Shown here: positions 1 through 8,786 of the stretch, in pieces | How the letters are laid out: each line of letters opens with the position of its first letter | How positions within the stretch are numbered: position 1 is the first letter of the stretch | Source of the DNA: Pseudoalteromonas espejiana DSM 9414 | GTDB taxonomy: Bacteria; Pseudomonadota; Gammaproteobacteria; Enterobacterales; Alteromonadaceae | Direction: 5' to 3' | NCBI RefSeq assembly: GCF_002221525.1 | Contig: NZ_CP011028.1 | Coordinates: 1,809,001-1,873,000 of the forward strand | DNA: 64,000 bases | Notes under the pieces: model-generated | Databases searched by the model: none | What the model was told of the DNA's origin: nothing | Seen by the model: the letters and a program-made list of their open reading frames with translations, nothing else | Translations under genes and position numbers: made by a program

Positions 1-181
1 CAAGTACACCCATTTCGCCCATTTGCGGCCAAAGCTGATTAGGAAACGCATTATCAATATCAGTTTGCTCAGCCAGTGGCGCAATTTCTTGGCTTGCAAA
101 GCTATTTACATGGTCGCGGATCATATCGGCGGTTTCGCCTAGGCCAAAGTTCATCTCTTTATAAAGTGAAATAGTGCTCAT
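1..181 (-). CDS. liuA: Isovaleryl-CoA dehydrogenase, N-terminal fragment
   Basis: Only the first 60 codons are present; the gene runs off the left edge of the window. The translation begins MSTISLYKEMNFGLGETADM and continues with IRDHVNSFASQEIAPLAEQ, the typical N-terminal helix of isovaleryl-CoA dehydrogenase, the FAD flavoenzyme that oxidises isovaleryl-CoA to 3-methylcrotonyl-CoA in leucine degradation. It lies 54 bp downstream of the MerR-type regulator liuR on the same strand, the usual liuR-liuA order of the liu operon in gammaproteobacteria. Identity rests on the N-terminal motif and on context; a related acyl-CoA dehydrogenase is a less likely alternative. Confidence 0.85.
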   Translation of the reverse strand, partial: MSTISLYKEMNFGLGETADMIRDHVNSFASQEIAPLAEQTDIDNAFPNQLWPQMGEMGVL

Positions 182-235
182 GATTCATTCCTGTGTGAGT
201 GTGTGTTGTTAGTGTGTTTTTATTATTAAAATAGG

Positions 236-670
236 CTACTCGTCTATTTTATTGAGTGTGTCTCTGCAGCGGCGCTCCGCTGTCACTAATTCCATAAGCA
301 CAACTTTTATGTCGTCCATTTGTTGAGAAAGGTCGGCTTTTTTCTCAGCTATTAAGTCGAGCATAGTCACCAGCTGTTTTGCGCTTGATTTATCGGCGTC
401 GTACAGTTCAAACAAACGGCCTGTTTCAGCAAGCGTAAAGCCTAGGCGTTTACCGCGTAATATAAGTTTTAAGCGAACTTTGTCGCGCTTTGAATAAATA
501 CGGGTTTGGCCGTTACGCTCTGGGCTTACTAAGCCTTGGTCTTCGTAAAAACGAATAGAGCGGGTAGTAATATCAAACTCTTTAGCTAAATCGCTAATGC
601 TAAAGGTTTGTTCGTTACTGCCAGGTACGTTGGCTGAACTTGCAAAGTTTGTTTGGTTATCTGGTTTCAT
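236..670 (-). CDS. liuR: MerR-family regulator LiuR of branched-chain amino acid catabolism
   Basis: A 144-aa MerR-family protein. After a polar N-terminal tail of about 22 residues comes the winged-helix domain (FSISDLAKEFDITTRSIRFY, then EDQGLVSPERNG and TRIYSKRDKVRLKLI), followed by GKRLGFTLAETGRLFELYD and a C-terminal dimerisation coiled coil. It lacks the cysteines of metal-sensing MerR proteins. LiuR proteins control liu (leucine/isovalerate) and ivd (valine/isoleucine) genes in marine gammaproteobacteria. Here it sits between liuA and a divergent seven-gene valine/isoleucine operon, and LiuR-like boxes lie upstream of both transcription units. Function is assigned from family and context. 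Confidence 0.88.
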   Translation of the reverse strand: MKPDNQTNFASSANVPGSNEQTFSISDLAKEFDITTRSIRFYEDQGLVSPERNGQTRIYSKRDKVRLKLILRGKRLGFTLAETGRLFELYDADKSSAKQLVTMLDLIAEKKADLSQQMDDIKVVLMELVTAERRCRDTLNKIDE

Positions 671-712
671 AGTTGTGTTTACCTCATTCGAATAACTCCA
701 ATATAAGTGAAG

Positions 713-728
713 TTTACGTAAAGGTAAA
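713..728. promoter_or_regulatory. liuR box: Probable LiuR operator upstream of liuR-liuA
   Basis: The sequence TTTACGTAAAGGTAAA resembles the palindromic LiuR-type box (TTTACGT-N2-ACGTAAA). It lies 43 bp upstream of the liuR start codon and suggests autoregulation of liuR-liuA. The right half-site is imperfect. Confidence 0.55.
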
Positions 729-885
729 GCTCGGTGTGGTATGAAACTATTTATAAAGGAGTGTTGGCGTGAAATGTTAAATTAAATTATTAATATTCAG
801 TGGCTTATTTTTATTTGTGTTGATTAACCGTACTGCTGGAAAATAAACCTTACACTTTTAAAACTAAAAATTAAGCGTTTTTTAG

Positions 886-913
886 TTGACGTTAGCGTAA
901 ACGTTAGTATTGT
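886..913 (+). promoter_or_regulatory. Probable promoter with overlapping LiuR box for the valine/isoleucine operon
   Basis: TTGACGTTAGCGTAAA (886-901) matches the LiuR-type palindrome in 14 of 16 positions. The same bases supply a -35 element (TTGACG, 886-891), and a -10-like TATTGT lies at 908-913 after a 16-bp spacer. An operator lodged between -35 and -10 is the normal MerR-family arrangement. The thiolase start is about 90 bp downstream. Confidence 0.55.
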
Positions 914-1000
914 GTATGGGTATTAAATAATAAATGAATACTAAATTAATAGAGCAAATATTCTAACAACTATTTGCATAAAAATACAACGGAGTTAGTT

Positions 1001-2182
1001 ATGACTTTAGAATCAGTGGTAATTGTAGCAGCTAAGCGTACGCCTATGGGCGGCTTTATGGGCGCATTAACCGATGCACAATCTACCGAGCTTGGCGCTA
1101 CCGCCATTGCAAGTGCACTGGCACAAACTGGTTTAGCTAATGATGCAATAGATGAAGTAATTATGGGTTGTGTTTTGCCAGCGGGTCTTGGCCAAGCGCC
1201 AGCTCGCCAAGCCATGTTAAAAGCAGGCCTTGCTCTGGGTACCGGTGCCACCACCATTAATAAAGTATGTGGTTCTGGTTTAAAAGCAGCCATGCTAGCA
1301 AACGACTTAATTAAAGCGGGCTCAATTAGCAGTGCAATTGCCGGCGGTATGGAAAGCATGAGTAATGCACCTTACTTTATACCTAAGGCGCGTGGTGGTA
1401 TGCGTATGGGCCACGGTGAAATTAAAGATCACATGATGAGCGACGGCCTAGAAGATGCTTACGATAAGAAAGCAATGGGCTGTTTTGCACAAGACACCGC
1501 CGATGAATATGGTATTGGCCGTGAGCAAATGGATGCATTTGCACTAGGCTCGTTAAGTAAAGCTAATACAGCAATTGAAAATGGCAGCTTTGAAAACGAA
1601 ATTGCCCCGCACACCATCAAAACCCGTAAAGGCGATGTAACCGTATCGATTGACGAGCAGCCGGGTAATGCCCGCCCAGAAAAAATTCCTAGCCTTCGTG
1701 CAGCCTTTAAAAAAGACGGCACCATTACGGCGGCTAATTCGTCGTCAATTTCTGATGGTGGCGCAGCACTTATATTAATGAGCGAATCAAAAGCAAAAGC
1801 GCAAGGCTTAACACCGCTTTGTAAAATTGTAGCGCACAGTACGCACTCTCAAAAACCAAGTGAATTTACGGTAGCGCCTGTAGGCGCAATGAACAGCGTG
1901 CTTGAAAAAGCAGGCTGGGCAACCACTGATGTTGACCTTTGGGAAATTAACGAAGCGTTTGCCATGGTAACTATGCTTGCCATTAACGAATTAAAGCTTG
2001 ATGAGAGCAAAGTAAACGTAAATGGTGGCGCGTGTGCACTTGGCCACCCAATTGGTGCCAGCGGCGCGCGAATTTTAGTAACACTGATTCACGCCCTTAA
2101 AAACCGTGGCCTTAAAAAAGGAATTGCGTCTTTATGTATTGGTGGCGGCGAAGCCGTAGCCATGGCGGTAGAGGCTTACTAA
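1001..2182 (+). CDS. Acetyl-CoA C-acyltransferase (thiolase) of the isoleucine/valine operon
   Basis: A 393-aa type II thiolase. The acylation cysteine is in NKVCGSGLKA (about Cys90), the catalytic histidine in GHPIGASGA (about residue 350) and the second cysteine in LCIGGGEAVA near the C-terminus. It probably cleaves 2-methylacetoacetyl-CoA into acetyl-CoA and propionyl-CoA at the end of isoleucine degradation. The open frame extends to 974, but the ATG at 1001 is chosen because it follows a GGAG Shine-Dalgarno sequence (991-994) and starts the conserved MTLESVVIVAAKRTP. It is the first gene of a seven-gene operon whose order matches what I recall as ivdABCDEFG in Shewanella; it would be ivdA. 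Confidence 0.9.
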   Translation: MTLESVVIVAAKRTPMGGFMGALTDAQSTELGATAIASALAQTGLANDAIDEVIMGCVLPAGLGQAPARQAMLKAGLALGTGATTINKVCGSGLKAAMLANDLIKAGSISSAIAGGMESMSNAPYFIPKARGGMRMGHGEIKDHMMSDGLEDAYDKKAMGCFAQDTADEYGIGREQMDAFALGSLSKANTAIENGSFENEIAPHTIKTRKGDVTVSIDEQPGNARPEKIPSLRAAFKKDGTITAANSSSISDGGAALILMSESKAKAQGLTPLCKIVAHSTHSQKPSEFTVAPVGAMNSVLEKAGWATTDVDLWEINEAFAMVTMLAINELKLDESKVNVNGGACALGHPIGASGARILVTLIHALKNRGLKKGIASLCIGGGEAVAMAVEAY

Positions 2183-2285
2183 CAAAGCAGTTAATTAACT
2201 AACAGCAACTAAAATGCACCGTACTCATACTAATAACAAAACGGTGCCATTTTTTAAAAGAACACACTAACAACAGGATTTACAC

Positions 2286-3776
2286 ATGCACCAAGTTCCA
2301 CTACTTATAAATGGCGAATTTGTTCAGTCGGCTTCTAAAGAGCTTATTGATGTAATTAACCCCGCAAATCAAGAAGTACTTGCACAAGTTCCATGTACTA
2401 CCGACTCAGAAATGGATGCAGCTATTGCCTCGGCCTCAGAAACGTTTAAAACGTGGAAAGACGTTCCAATTACCGAGCGTGCCCGCATTATGATGAAATA
2501 CGCGGCGCTATTAAAAGAGCACCACGATGAGCTTGCAACCATTATTTGCCACGAACTAGGTAAAACGTTTGAAGATGCAAAAGGCGATGTGTGGCGCGGT
2601 ATTGAAGTAGTAGAACAAGCTGCAAATGCACCATCATTAATGATGGGCGAAACAATGGAAAACGTTGCCCGCAAAATAGATACCTACTCTTACATGCAGC
2701 CCCTTGGCGTTTGTGCGGGCGTTACTCCGTTTAACTTTCCGGCGATGATCCCACTTTGGATGTTTCCGCTGGCTATTGTATGTGGTAATACCTTTATTTT
2801 AAAACCGTCTGAGCAAGACCCACTTACACCTATGCGTTTAGCTGAGCTATTTATTGAAGCCGGCGCACCAAAAGGCGTATTACAAGTTGTACACGGTACA
2901 AAACCACAAGTAGACCGCCTACTAGAAGATAAAGCCGTACGTGCTATTTCGTTTGTAGGTTCGTGTGGCGTAGGTGCGTATATTTATTCTAAAGGCACAC
3001 AAAACCTTAAACGCGTGCAAGCGTGTGTGGGTGCTAAAAACCACATGGTTATAATGCCAGATGCGAGTAAATCGCACGTTGTAAATAACCTGGTTGGCGC
3101 ATCGGTTGGTGCCGCAGGCCAGCGCTGCATGGGTATTTCGGTTGCTGTGTTTGTAGGCCAAGCAAGCGAGTGGGTTGATGAAATAAAAGCAGGTTTTGAA
3201 AACGTACGCCCAGGCGTGTGGGATGATAAAGACGCAGCCTACGGCCCACAAACATCAAAAGCCGCAAAAGAGCGTATTTTATCGCATATAGCAAGCGGTA
3301 AAGAGCAAGGCGCCACGTGTTTAATTGATGGCTCACACTTTACAGTAAAAGGATACGAGCAAGGTAACTGGGTTGGCCCAACACTATTTACCGACGTTAC
3401 AAAAGAGATGGATTTATACAAAGAAGAAATTTTTGGTCCTGTGCTTGCCTGTATGTTTGTAGATACGTTAGAGGAGGCTATTGCCCTTATTAACGAAAGC
3501 CCATACGGTAACGGTACATCACTATTTACCTCAAGTGGTGCTGTTGCGCGTAAATTCCAACACGAAATAGAAGTAGGGCAAGTGGGTATTAATGTGCCTA
3601 TTCCGGTGCCGCTGCCGTTTTTCTCGTTTACAGGTTGGAAAGGCTCGTTTTACGGCGATACGCATACCTACGGTAAGCAAGGTATACGTTTTTACACAGA
3701 AACTAAAACCATTACCTCACGTTGGTTTGAAGACGACATTGCTTCAGGTCCAAATATGAGCATTAATTTAAAATAA
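2286..3776 (+). CDS. mmsA: CoA-acylating methylmalonate-semialdehyde dehydrogenase
   Basis: A 496-aa aldehyde dehydrogenase of the MmsA type, which converts methylmalonate semialdehyde to propionyl-CoA with NAD+ and CoA in valine degradation. Visible signatures are the substrate/NAD region [28 protein letters not shown], the glycine turn SFVGSCGVG, the nucleophile in [10 protein letters not shown] (about residue 280) and EIFGPVLA. Full family length. It follows the thiolase by about 100 bp, the largest gap inside the operon apart from the next one, and has its own ribosome-binding region (ACAGGATTT). Substrate is inferred from the operon, which encodes the matching upstream enzymes. Confidence 0.93.
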   Translation: MHQVPLLINGEFVQSASKELIDVINPANQEVLAQVPCTTDSEMDAAIASASETFKTWKDVPITERARIMMKYAALLKEHHDELATIICHELGKTFEDAKGDVWRGIEVVEQAANAPSLMMGETMENVARKIDTYSYMQPLGVCAGVTPFNFPAMIPLWMFPLAIVCGNTFILKPSEQDPLTPMRLAELFIEAGAPKGVLQVVHGTKPQVDRLLEDKAVRAISFVGSCGVGAYIYSKGTQNLKRVQACVGAKNHMVIMPDASKSHVVNNLVGASVGAAGQRCMGISVAVFVGQASEWVDEIKAGFENVRPGVWDDKDAAYGPQTSKAAKERILSHIASGKEQGATCLIDGSHFTVKGYEQGNWVGPTLFTDVTKEMDLYKEEIFGPVLACMFVDTLEEAIALINESPYGNGTSLFTSSGAVARKFQHEIEVGQVGINVPIPVPLPFFSFTGWKGSFYGDTHTYGKQGIRFYTETKTITSRWFEDDIASGPNMSINLK

Positions 3777-3917
3777 ACACACTCAAAAATAATAATAAAG
3801 AAGGGCGCAAAGGCTAAACTCGCTGACAAGCAACTAGAACACACACATCAGCCTTTGCCGCTCTTCACACCTATCCCAATAGGGCACACTAACAACACAC
3901 AATTAAAGAGGTCTAAC

Positions 3918-5075
3918 ATGGACTTTAACTTATCAGAAGATCAACAAGCCTTTGCAGAAACTGCACGCCAATTTGCCGAATCAGAACTTGCCCCACATGC
4001 AGCAAAGTGGGATCGCGAGCATATTTTTCCTAAAGATACGATTAAAGCCGCAGGCGAGCTTGGTTTTTGTGGTTTATACACGCCAGAGGAAGCCGGCGGC
4101 CTTGGTTTATCACGTTTAGATTCAAGCATTATATTTGAGCAGCTTGCTATGGGCTGTACTGCTACAACGGCCATGTTAACCATACATAATATGGCGACCT
4201 GGATGGTGGCAAGTTTTGGTACCGACGCAGTTAAAGACACATACGTAGAACAATTAGTAATGGGCGAGCTACTTGCCTCTTATTGTTTAACAGAGCCTGG
4301 CTCGGGCTCAGATGCGGCATCACTAAAAACAAAAGCCGTACTTGAGGGTGATGAGTACGTTATTAACGGATCAAAAATGTTTATATCGGGCGCGGGCGAA
4401 ACCGAAGTATTAGTGGTAATGGCGCGCACTGGTGGCGAAGGCGCTGCGGGTATTTCGGCATTTGTAGTCCCGGCCGATGCAAAAGGCGTTGAATACGGTA
4501 AAGCAGAAGAAAAAATGGGTTGGAACGCACAGCCAACACGCTTAATTAGTTTTGAAGATGTACGTATACCGGCGCATAACTTATTAGGTAAAGAAGGTGA
4601 AGGCTTTAAATTTGCCATGCAAGGCCTAGATGGTGGGCGCATTAATATTGCCACATGTTCAATTGGTACAGCACAAGCTGCGCTAAACACGGCAAAAGAG
4701 TACTTAAAAGAGCGCACTCAATTTGGTAAGCCACTGGCTGCGTTTCAGGCTTTGCAATTTAAAATTGCAGATATGAATACCGAACTTGTAGCTGCGCGCC
4801 AAATGGTAAGGCTTGCGGCATTTAAACTTGATACCGGTGATTGCGAAAAAACGACTTACTGCGCCATGGCTAAACGTTTTGCGACCGATGTTGGCTTTAA
4901 CGTGTGTAACGATGCACTGCAAATTCATGGTGGTTACGGTTACATAAAAGAATACCCGCTTGAGCGCCATGTACGTGATGTGCGCGTTCATCAAATTTTA
5001 GAAGGCACAAACGAAATTATGCGCGTAATTATAGCGCGCCGTATTTTAGCTGAATCTGCAAGCGACGTTTTATAA
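3918..5075 (+). CDS. Acyl-CoA dehydrogenase (isobutyryl-/2-methylbutyryl-CoA type)
   Basis: A 385-aa short-branched-chain acyl-CoA dehydrogenase. Signatures include CLTEPGSGSDAASLKT, GSKMFISGAGE, FGKPLAAFQALQFKIADM and the C-terminal LEGTNEIMRVIIARRIL carrying the region of the catalytic glutamate. It would oxidise isobutyryl-CoA and 2-methylbutyryl-CoA in valine and isoleucine breakdown, passing electrons to ETF. The frame is open from 3855, but the ATG at 3918 follows an AAAGAGG ribosome-binding site and begins the family-typical MDFNLSEDQQAF. The enoyl-CoA hydratase follows after 10 bp. Position corresponds to ivdC as I recall the nomenclature. Confidence 0.9.
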   Translation: MDFNLSEDQQAFAETARQFAESELAPHAAKWDREHIFPKDTIKAAGELGFCGLYTPEEAGGLGLSRLDSSIIFEQLAMGCTATTAMLTIHNMATWMVASFGTDAVKDTYVEQLVMGELLASYCLTEPGSGSDAASLKTKAVLEGDEYVINGSKMFISGAGETEVLVVMARTGGEGAAGISAFVVPADAKGVEYGKAEEKMGWNAQPTRLISFEDVRIPAHNLLGKEGEGFKFAMQGLDGGRINIATCSIGTAQAALNTAKEYLKERTQFGKPLAAFQALQFKIADMNTELVAARQMVRLAAFKLDTGDCEKTTYCAMAKRFATDVGFNVCNDALQIHGGYGYIKEYPLERHVRDVRVHQILEGTNEIMRVIIARRILAESASDVL

Positions 5076-5085
5076 GGAGCAAGTT

Positions 5086-5871
5086 ATGACACAATCAAAG
5101 CCGTGTATTGAATTAACAACCGAAGGCCATGTTGCAATTTTAACTATGTCTAACCCGCCAGCTAATACCTGGACAAAAGACACCTTAATAGATTTAAAAA
5201 ACAAAGTTAACGAGCTTAATAACAACAAAAATATTTATGCCTTAGTACTTACCGGCGAAGGCGAGAAATTTTTTAGCGCCGGTGCCGATTTAAACGTATT
5301 TGCCAGTGGCGATAAAGGTATAGCTGCTGATATGTCGCGTGTTTTTGGTGAAGCATTTGAAGCACTGACTAATTTTACAGGGGTGTCGGTTGCGGCCATT
5401 AATGGTTATGCCATGGGCGGCGGGCTAGAAGTGGCGCTTGCATGTGATATACGCATAGCAGAAGAGCAAGCACAAATGGCACTGCCAGAGGCAAAAGTGG
5501 GCTTATTACCATGCGCGGGTGGTACACAAAATTTAGCATGGCTTGTAGGTGAAGGCTGGGCAAAACGCATGATTTTATGCGGCGAGCGCTTAAAAGCCGA
5601 TAAAGCCTTGCAAATAGGCTTAGTAGAAGAAGTAGTGCCACAAGGCGAAAGCTTTGCAGCGGCGTTAAAACTTGCCAACCAAGTAAGCGAACAAAGCCCA
5701 AGCTCAGTTTCTGCGTGTAAAACGCTTATACAAAAAGGGCGACATCAACCTATGGCTAGTGTATTACCACTTGAGCGTGAATTATTTGTTGGTTTATTTG
5801 ATACACAAGATCAGCAAGAGGGTGTAAATGCCTTTTTAGAAAAACGCCGTGCTAATTGGGTAAACGGCTAA
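5086..5871 (+). CDS. Enoyl-CoA hydratase
   Basis: A 261-aa crotonase-fold protein. The oxyanion-hole loops are FFSAGADLNVF and GYAMGGGLEVALACDIRIA; the stretch MALPEAKVGLLPCAGGTQ carries a glutamate typical of hydratases. It would hydrate methacrylyl-CoA and tiglyl-CoA in the operon's pathway. A Shine-Dalgarno AAGGAG lies just before the start. Its stop codon overlaps the start of the next gene (TAATG), indicating translational coupling. Confidence 0.9.
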   Translation: MTQSKPCIELTTEGHVAILTMSNPPANTWTKDTLIDLKNKVNELNNNKNIYALVLTGEGEKFFSAGADLNVFASGDKGIAADMSRVFGEAFEALTNFTGVSVAAINGYAMGGGLEVALACDIRIAEEQAQMALPEAKVGLLPCAGGTQNLAWLVGEGWAKRMILCGERLKADKALQIGLVEEVVPQGESFAAALKLANQVSEQSPSSVSACKTLIQKGRHQPMASVLPLERELFVGLFDTQDQQEGVNAFLEKRRANWVNG

Positions 5872-7022
5872 TGAGTGATTTAACGTTATTAAATAATGCA
5901 GACGACCCCGTGCTATTTGAAACGGCAACCGCAGCAAACGGCAGCTTAATTGGGGTTATTACACTCAACGTACCAAAAGCATTAAACGCACTTAATTTTG
6001 ACATGATCAAATTACTCAAGCCGCAGTTGCGCGCTTGGCAAGACGATGATGCTATTGCAATGGTGTTGTTAAAAGGCGCTGGCGATAAAGCCTTTTGCGC
6101 TGGTGGCGATGTAGTTAGCCTGCACCATGCAATGGCGCAAGGTAAACCAACAAGCCTAGTTGAAGAGTTTTTTACGCTTGAGTACAAACTTGATTACCTT
6201 ATTCATACCTTTGATAAACCAATCCTTGTTTGGGGGAACGGCATAGTAATGGGGGGCGGTTTAGGCCTAATGGCAGGTGCTAGCCACCGCGTAGTAACCG
6301 AAACGTCGCGCATTGCCATGCCAGAGCAAACCATAGGCTTATACCCAGATGTAGGGGGCAGTTACTTTTTAGATAAAATGCCACACAGTGTAGGGCTATT
6401 TTTAGGATTAACGTCGGCTTCTATTAATTGTGAAGATGCGCGCTTTGTATCGCTTGCCGATCACTTTATCGACAGCACTAAATATGATGACATGCTAGCG
6501 CAAATTTTAGCTGCTAAGTGGGGCAAAACTGCAAGCTTAAATCATGAGCGTTTAACTAAATTATTAACCGATTTAGATAACCAATCTGCCCGTATGCCAA
6601 AAGGTAATATTAAAGCTAACTTAGCAACCATTCAAAAATTAGCTGAATTTAATACGCTACAAGAACAGGTTGATTATATTTTAGGCCTAAGTACTGACGA
6701 TAAATGGCTGCAACGTGCTCAAAAGTCACTTAAGCATGGTTGCCCATTAAGTTGTGCTCTGGTTAGTGAGCAATTAAAAGCCAGTAAAGGCAAAAGCTTA
6801 TTAGCGTGTTTTAAAATGGAGCTGGGTATGTCGGTTCGCGCTGGTGAAGTTGGTGAATTTCAAGAAGGCGTAAGAGCGCTACTAATAGATAAAGACGGCG
6901 CGCCAAATTGGCAATACAAAACACTGAGTGATGTACCACAAACAATAATAGAGAGCTTTTTTGCTAACAGATTTGGCGAAAACCACCCACTCAATGGCCT
7001 ACACACGCCATCACACACATAA
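5871..7022 (+). CDS. 3-hydroxyisobutyryl-CoA hydrolase
   Basis: A 383-aa HIBCH-type crotonase. Family marks are FCAGGDVVSLH, GIVMGGGLGLMAGASHR and MPEQTIGLYPDVGGSYFLD, which separate it from ordinary enoyl-CoA hydratases, as does its longer C-terminal half. It releases 3-hydroxyisobutyrate from its CoA ester in valine degradation, protecting the cell from reactive methacrylyl-CoA. The frame opens at 5856, but the ATG overlapping the previous stop (TAATG) is the likely start. The product feeds mmsB, the next gene. Confidence 0.92.
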   Translation: MSDLTLLNNADDPVLFETATAANGSLIGVITLNVPKALNALNFDMIKLLKPQLRAWQDDDAIAMVLLKGAGDKAFCAGGDVVSLHHAMAQGKPTSLVEEFFTLEYKLDYLIHTFDKPILVWGNGIVMGGGLGLMAGASHRVVTETSRIAMPEQTIGLYPDVGGSYFLDKMPHSVGLFLGLTSASINCEDARFVSLADHFIDSTKYDDMLAQILAAKWGKTASLNHERLTKLLTDLDNQSARMPKGNIKANLATIQKLAEFNTLQEQVDYILGLSTDDKWLQRAQKSLKHGCPLSCALVSEQLKASKGKSLLACFKMELGMSVRAGEVGEFQEGVRALLIDKDGAPNWQYKTLSDVPQTIIESFFANRFGENHPLNGLHTPSHT

Positions 7023-7032
7023 AGGAAAGACG

Positions 7033-7932
7033 ATGACTAAACTCAATATTGGTTTTATCGGCTTAGGTAATATGGGCGGCCCAATGGCGGCTAATTTAAT
7101 TAAAGCTGGCCACAGTGTTACGGCATTCGATTTAAACCAGTCGGTCTTAAATGAACTTGCAAGCAAAGGTGCACACGCAGCTGAAAATGCAAATACATGT
7201 GCAACCAATGCCGATATACTTATCAGTATGTTGCCAGCAGGCAAACATGTTAAATCGCTTTATTTAGGTAATAACGACGACAGCGGTCTAATTAATGTGC
7301 TGAGCAAAAACACCCTAGTTATTGATTGCTCAACAATAGACGCAGAATCAGCCCGTGTGGTTGGCAGCGCACTTGGCGAGCAGGGCATTAGCTTTGTAGA
7401 TGCACCAGTATCGGGCGGCGTTGCAGGCGCAGCGGCTGGCACGCTTACGTTTATAGTTGGTGGTAGTAAAGCTGCTTTTAACACAGCACAGCCAATACTC
7501 AGTGATATGGGTAAAAACATATTTCATGCAGGCGATATTGGCGCAGGGCAAGTTGCAAAAATATGTAACAACATGTTACTTAGCATTTTAATGGCAGGCA
7601 CCAGCGAAGCCCTGCAAATGGGTATTAATAACGGCCTAGATGCAAAAGTACTCAGCGATATTATGACTGCAAGCTCTGGTCGTAACTGGACGCTTGAGCT
7701 TTACAACCCGTGCCCAGGCGTAATGGATACAGCCCCTGCTAGTAACGATTATAAACCAGGCTTTATGGTCGATTTAATGGCTAAAGATTTAGGCCTTGCC
7801 ATGGAATCCGCGCAGCAAAGTAATTCATCAACCCCAATGGGCTCAATGGCTAAAAATTTATATACGATGCTGCAGCACCAAGGTGCAGGCAGTGATGATT
7901 TTAGTGCCATTTTTAAACTGTTTTCTAAGTAG
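7033..7932 (+). CDS. mmsB: 3-hydroxyisobutyrate dehydrogenase
   Basis: A 299-aa beta-hydroxyacid dehydrogenase. The N-terminal Rossmann motif is IGFIGLGNMGGPMAANL, the substrate-binding motif is VDAPVSGGVAGAAAGTL and the catalytic lysine is in GAGQVAKICNNML. It oxidises 3-hydroxyisobutyrate to methylmalonate semialdehyde, the substrate of mmsA in the same operon. The frame opens at 6961, but the ATG at 7033 has an AAAGGAAAG ribosome-binding site and starts at the family-typical position. Confidence 0.94.
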   Translation: MTKLNIGFIGLGNMGGPMAANLIKAGHSVTAFDLNQSVLNELASKGAHAAENANTCATNADILISMLPAGKHVKSLYLGNNDDSGLINVLSKNTLVIDCSTIDAESARVVGSALGEQGISFVDAPVSGGVAGAAAGTLTFIVGGSKAAFNTAQPILSDMGKNIFHAGDIGAGQVAKICNNMLLSILMAGTSEALQMGINNGLDAKVLSDIMTASSGRNWTLELYNPCPGVMDTAPASNDYKPGFMVDLMAKDLGLAMESAQQSNSSTPMGSMAKNLYTMLQHQGAGSDDFSAIFKLFSK

Positions 7933-7941
7933 GAGCAAGGC

Positions 7942-8712
7942 GTGGAAATTAAAAATAACACGGTAGTAATAACCGGTGGCGCACAAGGCTTAGGCTTTGC
8001 AATGGCGCAAAAGTTTGCCCTTATGGGCGCTAACATTGCACTTATAGATATGGCGCAAGAGTTATTAAACACAGCGTGCGAAAAACTAACACAGCTGGAC
8101 GGTGTATCTGGCACTATTAAAGGCTACGCTGCAAACGTAACCGCAGAGAGCGAAGTAGAAAACGTATTTAATACCATTAATAGCGATTTTGGCCACATTG
8201 GTGTGCTTATAAACAACGCCGGTATTTTACGCGACGGCATGTTTATTAAAGCCAAAGACGGCAAAGTGGTTAAAAAAATGTCCCTTGAGCAATTTCAATC
8301 AGTGATTGATGTAAATCTCACTGGCGTATTTTTAGCAGGGCGAGAAGCGGCAAGCCACATGATTGAATCAGGCAAAGGCGGCGTAATTGTTAATATGTCG
8401 AGCGTAGCGCGCGCAGGTAATATAGGACAAACAAACTACGCGGCATCAAAAGCAGGCGTAGTGGCACTTACCACCACATGGGCTAAAGAACTCGGCCGCT
8501 TTGGTATACGCGTAGGCGCTATTGCACCAGGTGTAATAAGCACCGCCATGACCGACGCCATGAAACCCGAAGCCAAACAGCGTATGCTTGCAGTCACACC
8601 CGTAGGGCGCTTAGGTGAAAGCGACGAAATTGCCCATACTGCACAATACATAATCGAAAACGACTTTTTTACCGGTCGCGTGGTAGAGATAGACGGCGGT
8701 ATACGTTTGTAA
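7942..8712 (+). CDS. SDR-family dehydrogenase, probable 2-methyl-3-hydroxybutyryl-CoA dehydrogenase
   Basis: A 256-aa short-chain dehydrogenase starting with GTG after an AGGAGC ribosome-binding site, 9 bp behind mmsB. The cofactor motif is TGGAQGLG, the structural motif NNAG (about residue 91) and the active site is MSSVARAG followed by YAASK. In this operon the likely reaction is NAD-dependent oxidation of 2-methyl-3-hydroxybutyryl-CoA, the step before the thiolase encoded by the first gene. An FabG-like ketoacyl reductase is the alternative, but the context argues against it. It is the last gene of the operon. Confidence 0.85.
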   Translation: MEIKNNTVVITGGAQGLGFAMAQKFALMGANIALIDMAQELLNTACEKLTQLDGVSGTIKGYAANVTAESEVENVFNTINSDFGHIGVLINNAGILRDGMFIKAKDGKVVKKMSLEQFQSVIDVNLTGVFLAGREAASHMIESGKGGVIVNMSSVARAGNIGQTNYAASKAGVVALTTTWAKELGRFGIRVGAIAPGVISTAMTDAMKPEAKQRMLAVTPVGRLGESDEIAHTAQYIIENDFFTGRVVEIDGGIRL

Positions 8713-8737
8713 CTTGTCAGCTCTCATTTAATTATTG

Positions 8738-8769
8738 AAAGCACAGCTCAAGCGAGTTGTGCTTTTTTG
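8738..8769 (+). terminator. Rho-independent terminator of the valine/isoleucine operon
   Basis: AAAGCACA and TGTGCTTT form an 8-bp stem around a short loop (GCTCAAGCGAGT, itself partly paired), followed by a T-run. It lies 25 bp after the SDR stop codon and just before the end of the integrase remnant on the other strand. Confidence 0.75.
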
Positions 8770-8786
8770 TTTTAAATAGGGGAGGT

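Noticed and set aside
970..1359. Minus-strand ORF opposite the thiolase gene
   Set aside because: Antisense shadow; the plus-strand product is a full thiolase with catalytic motifs.
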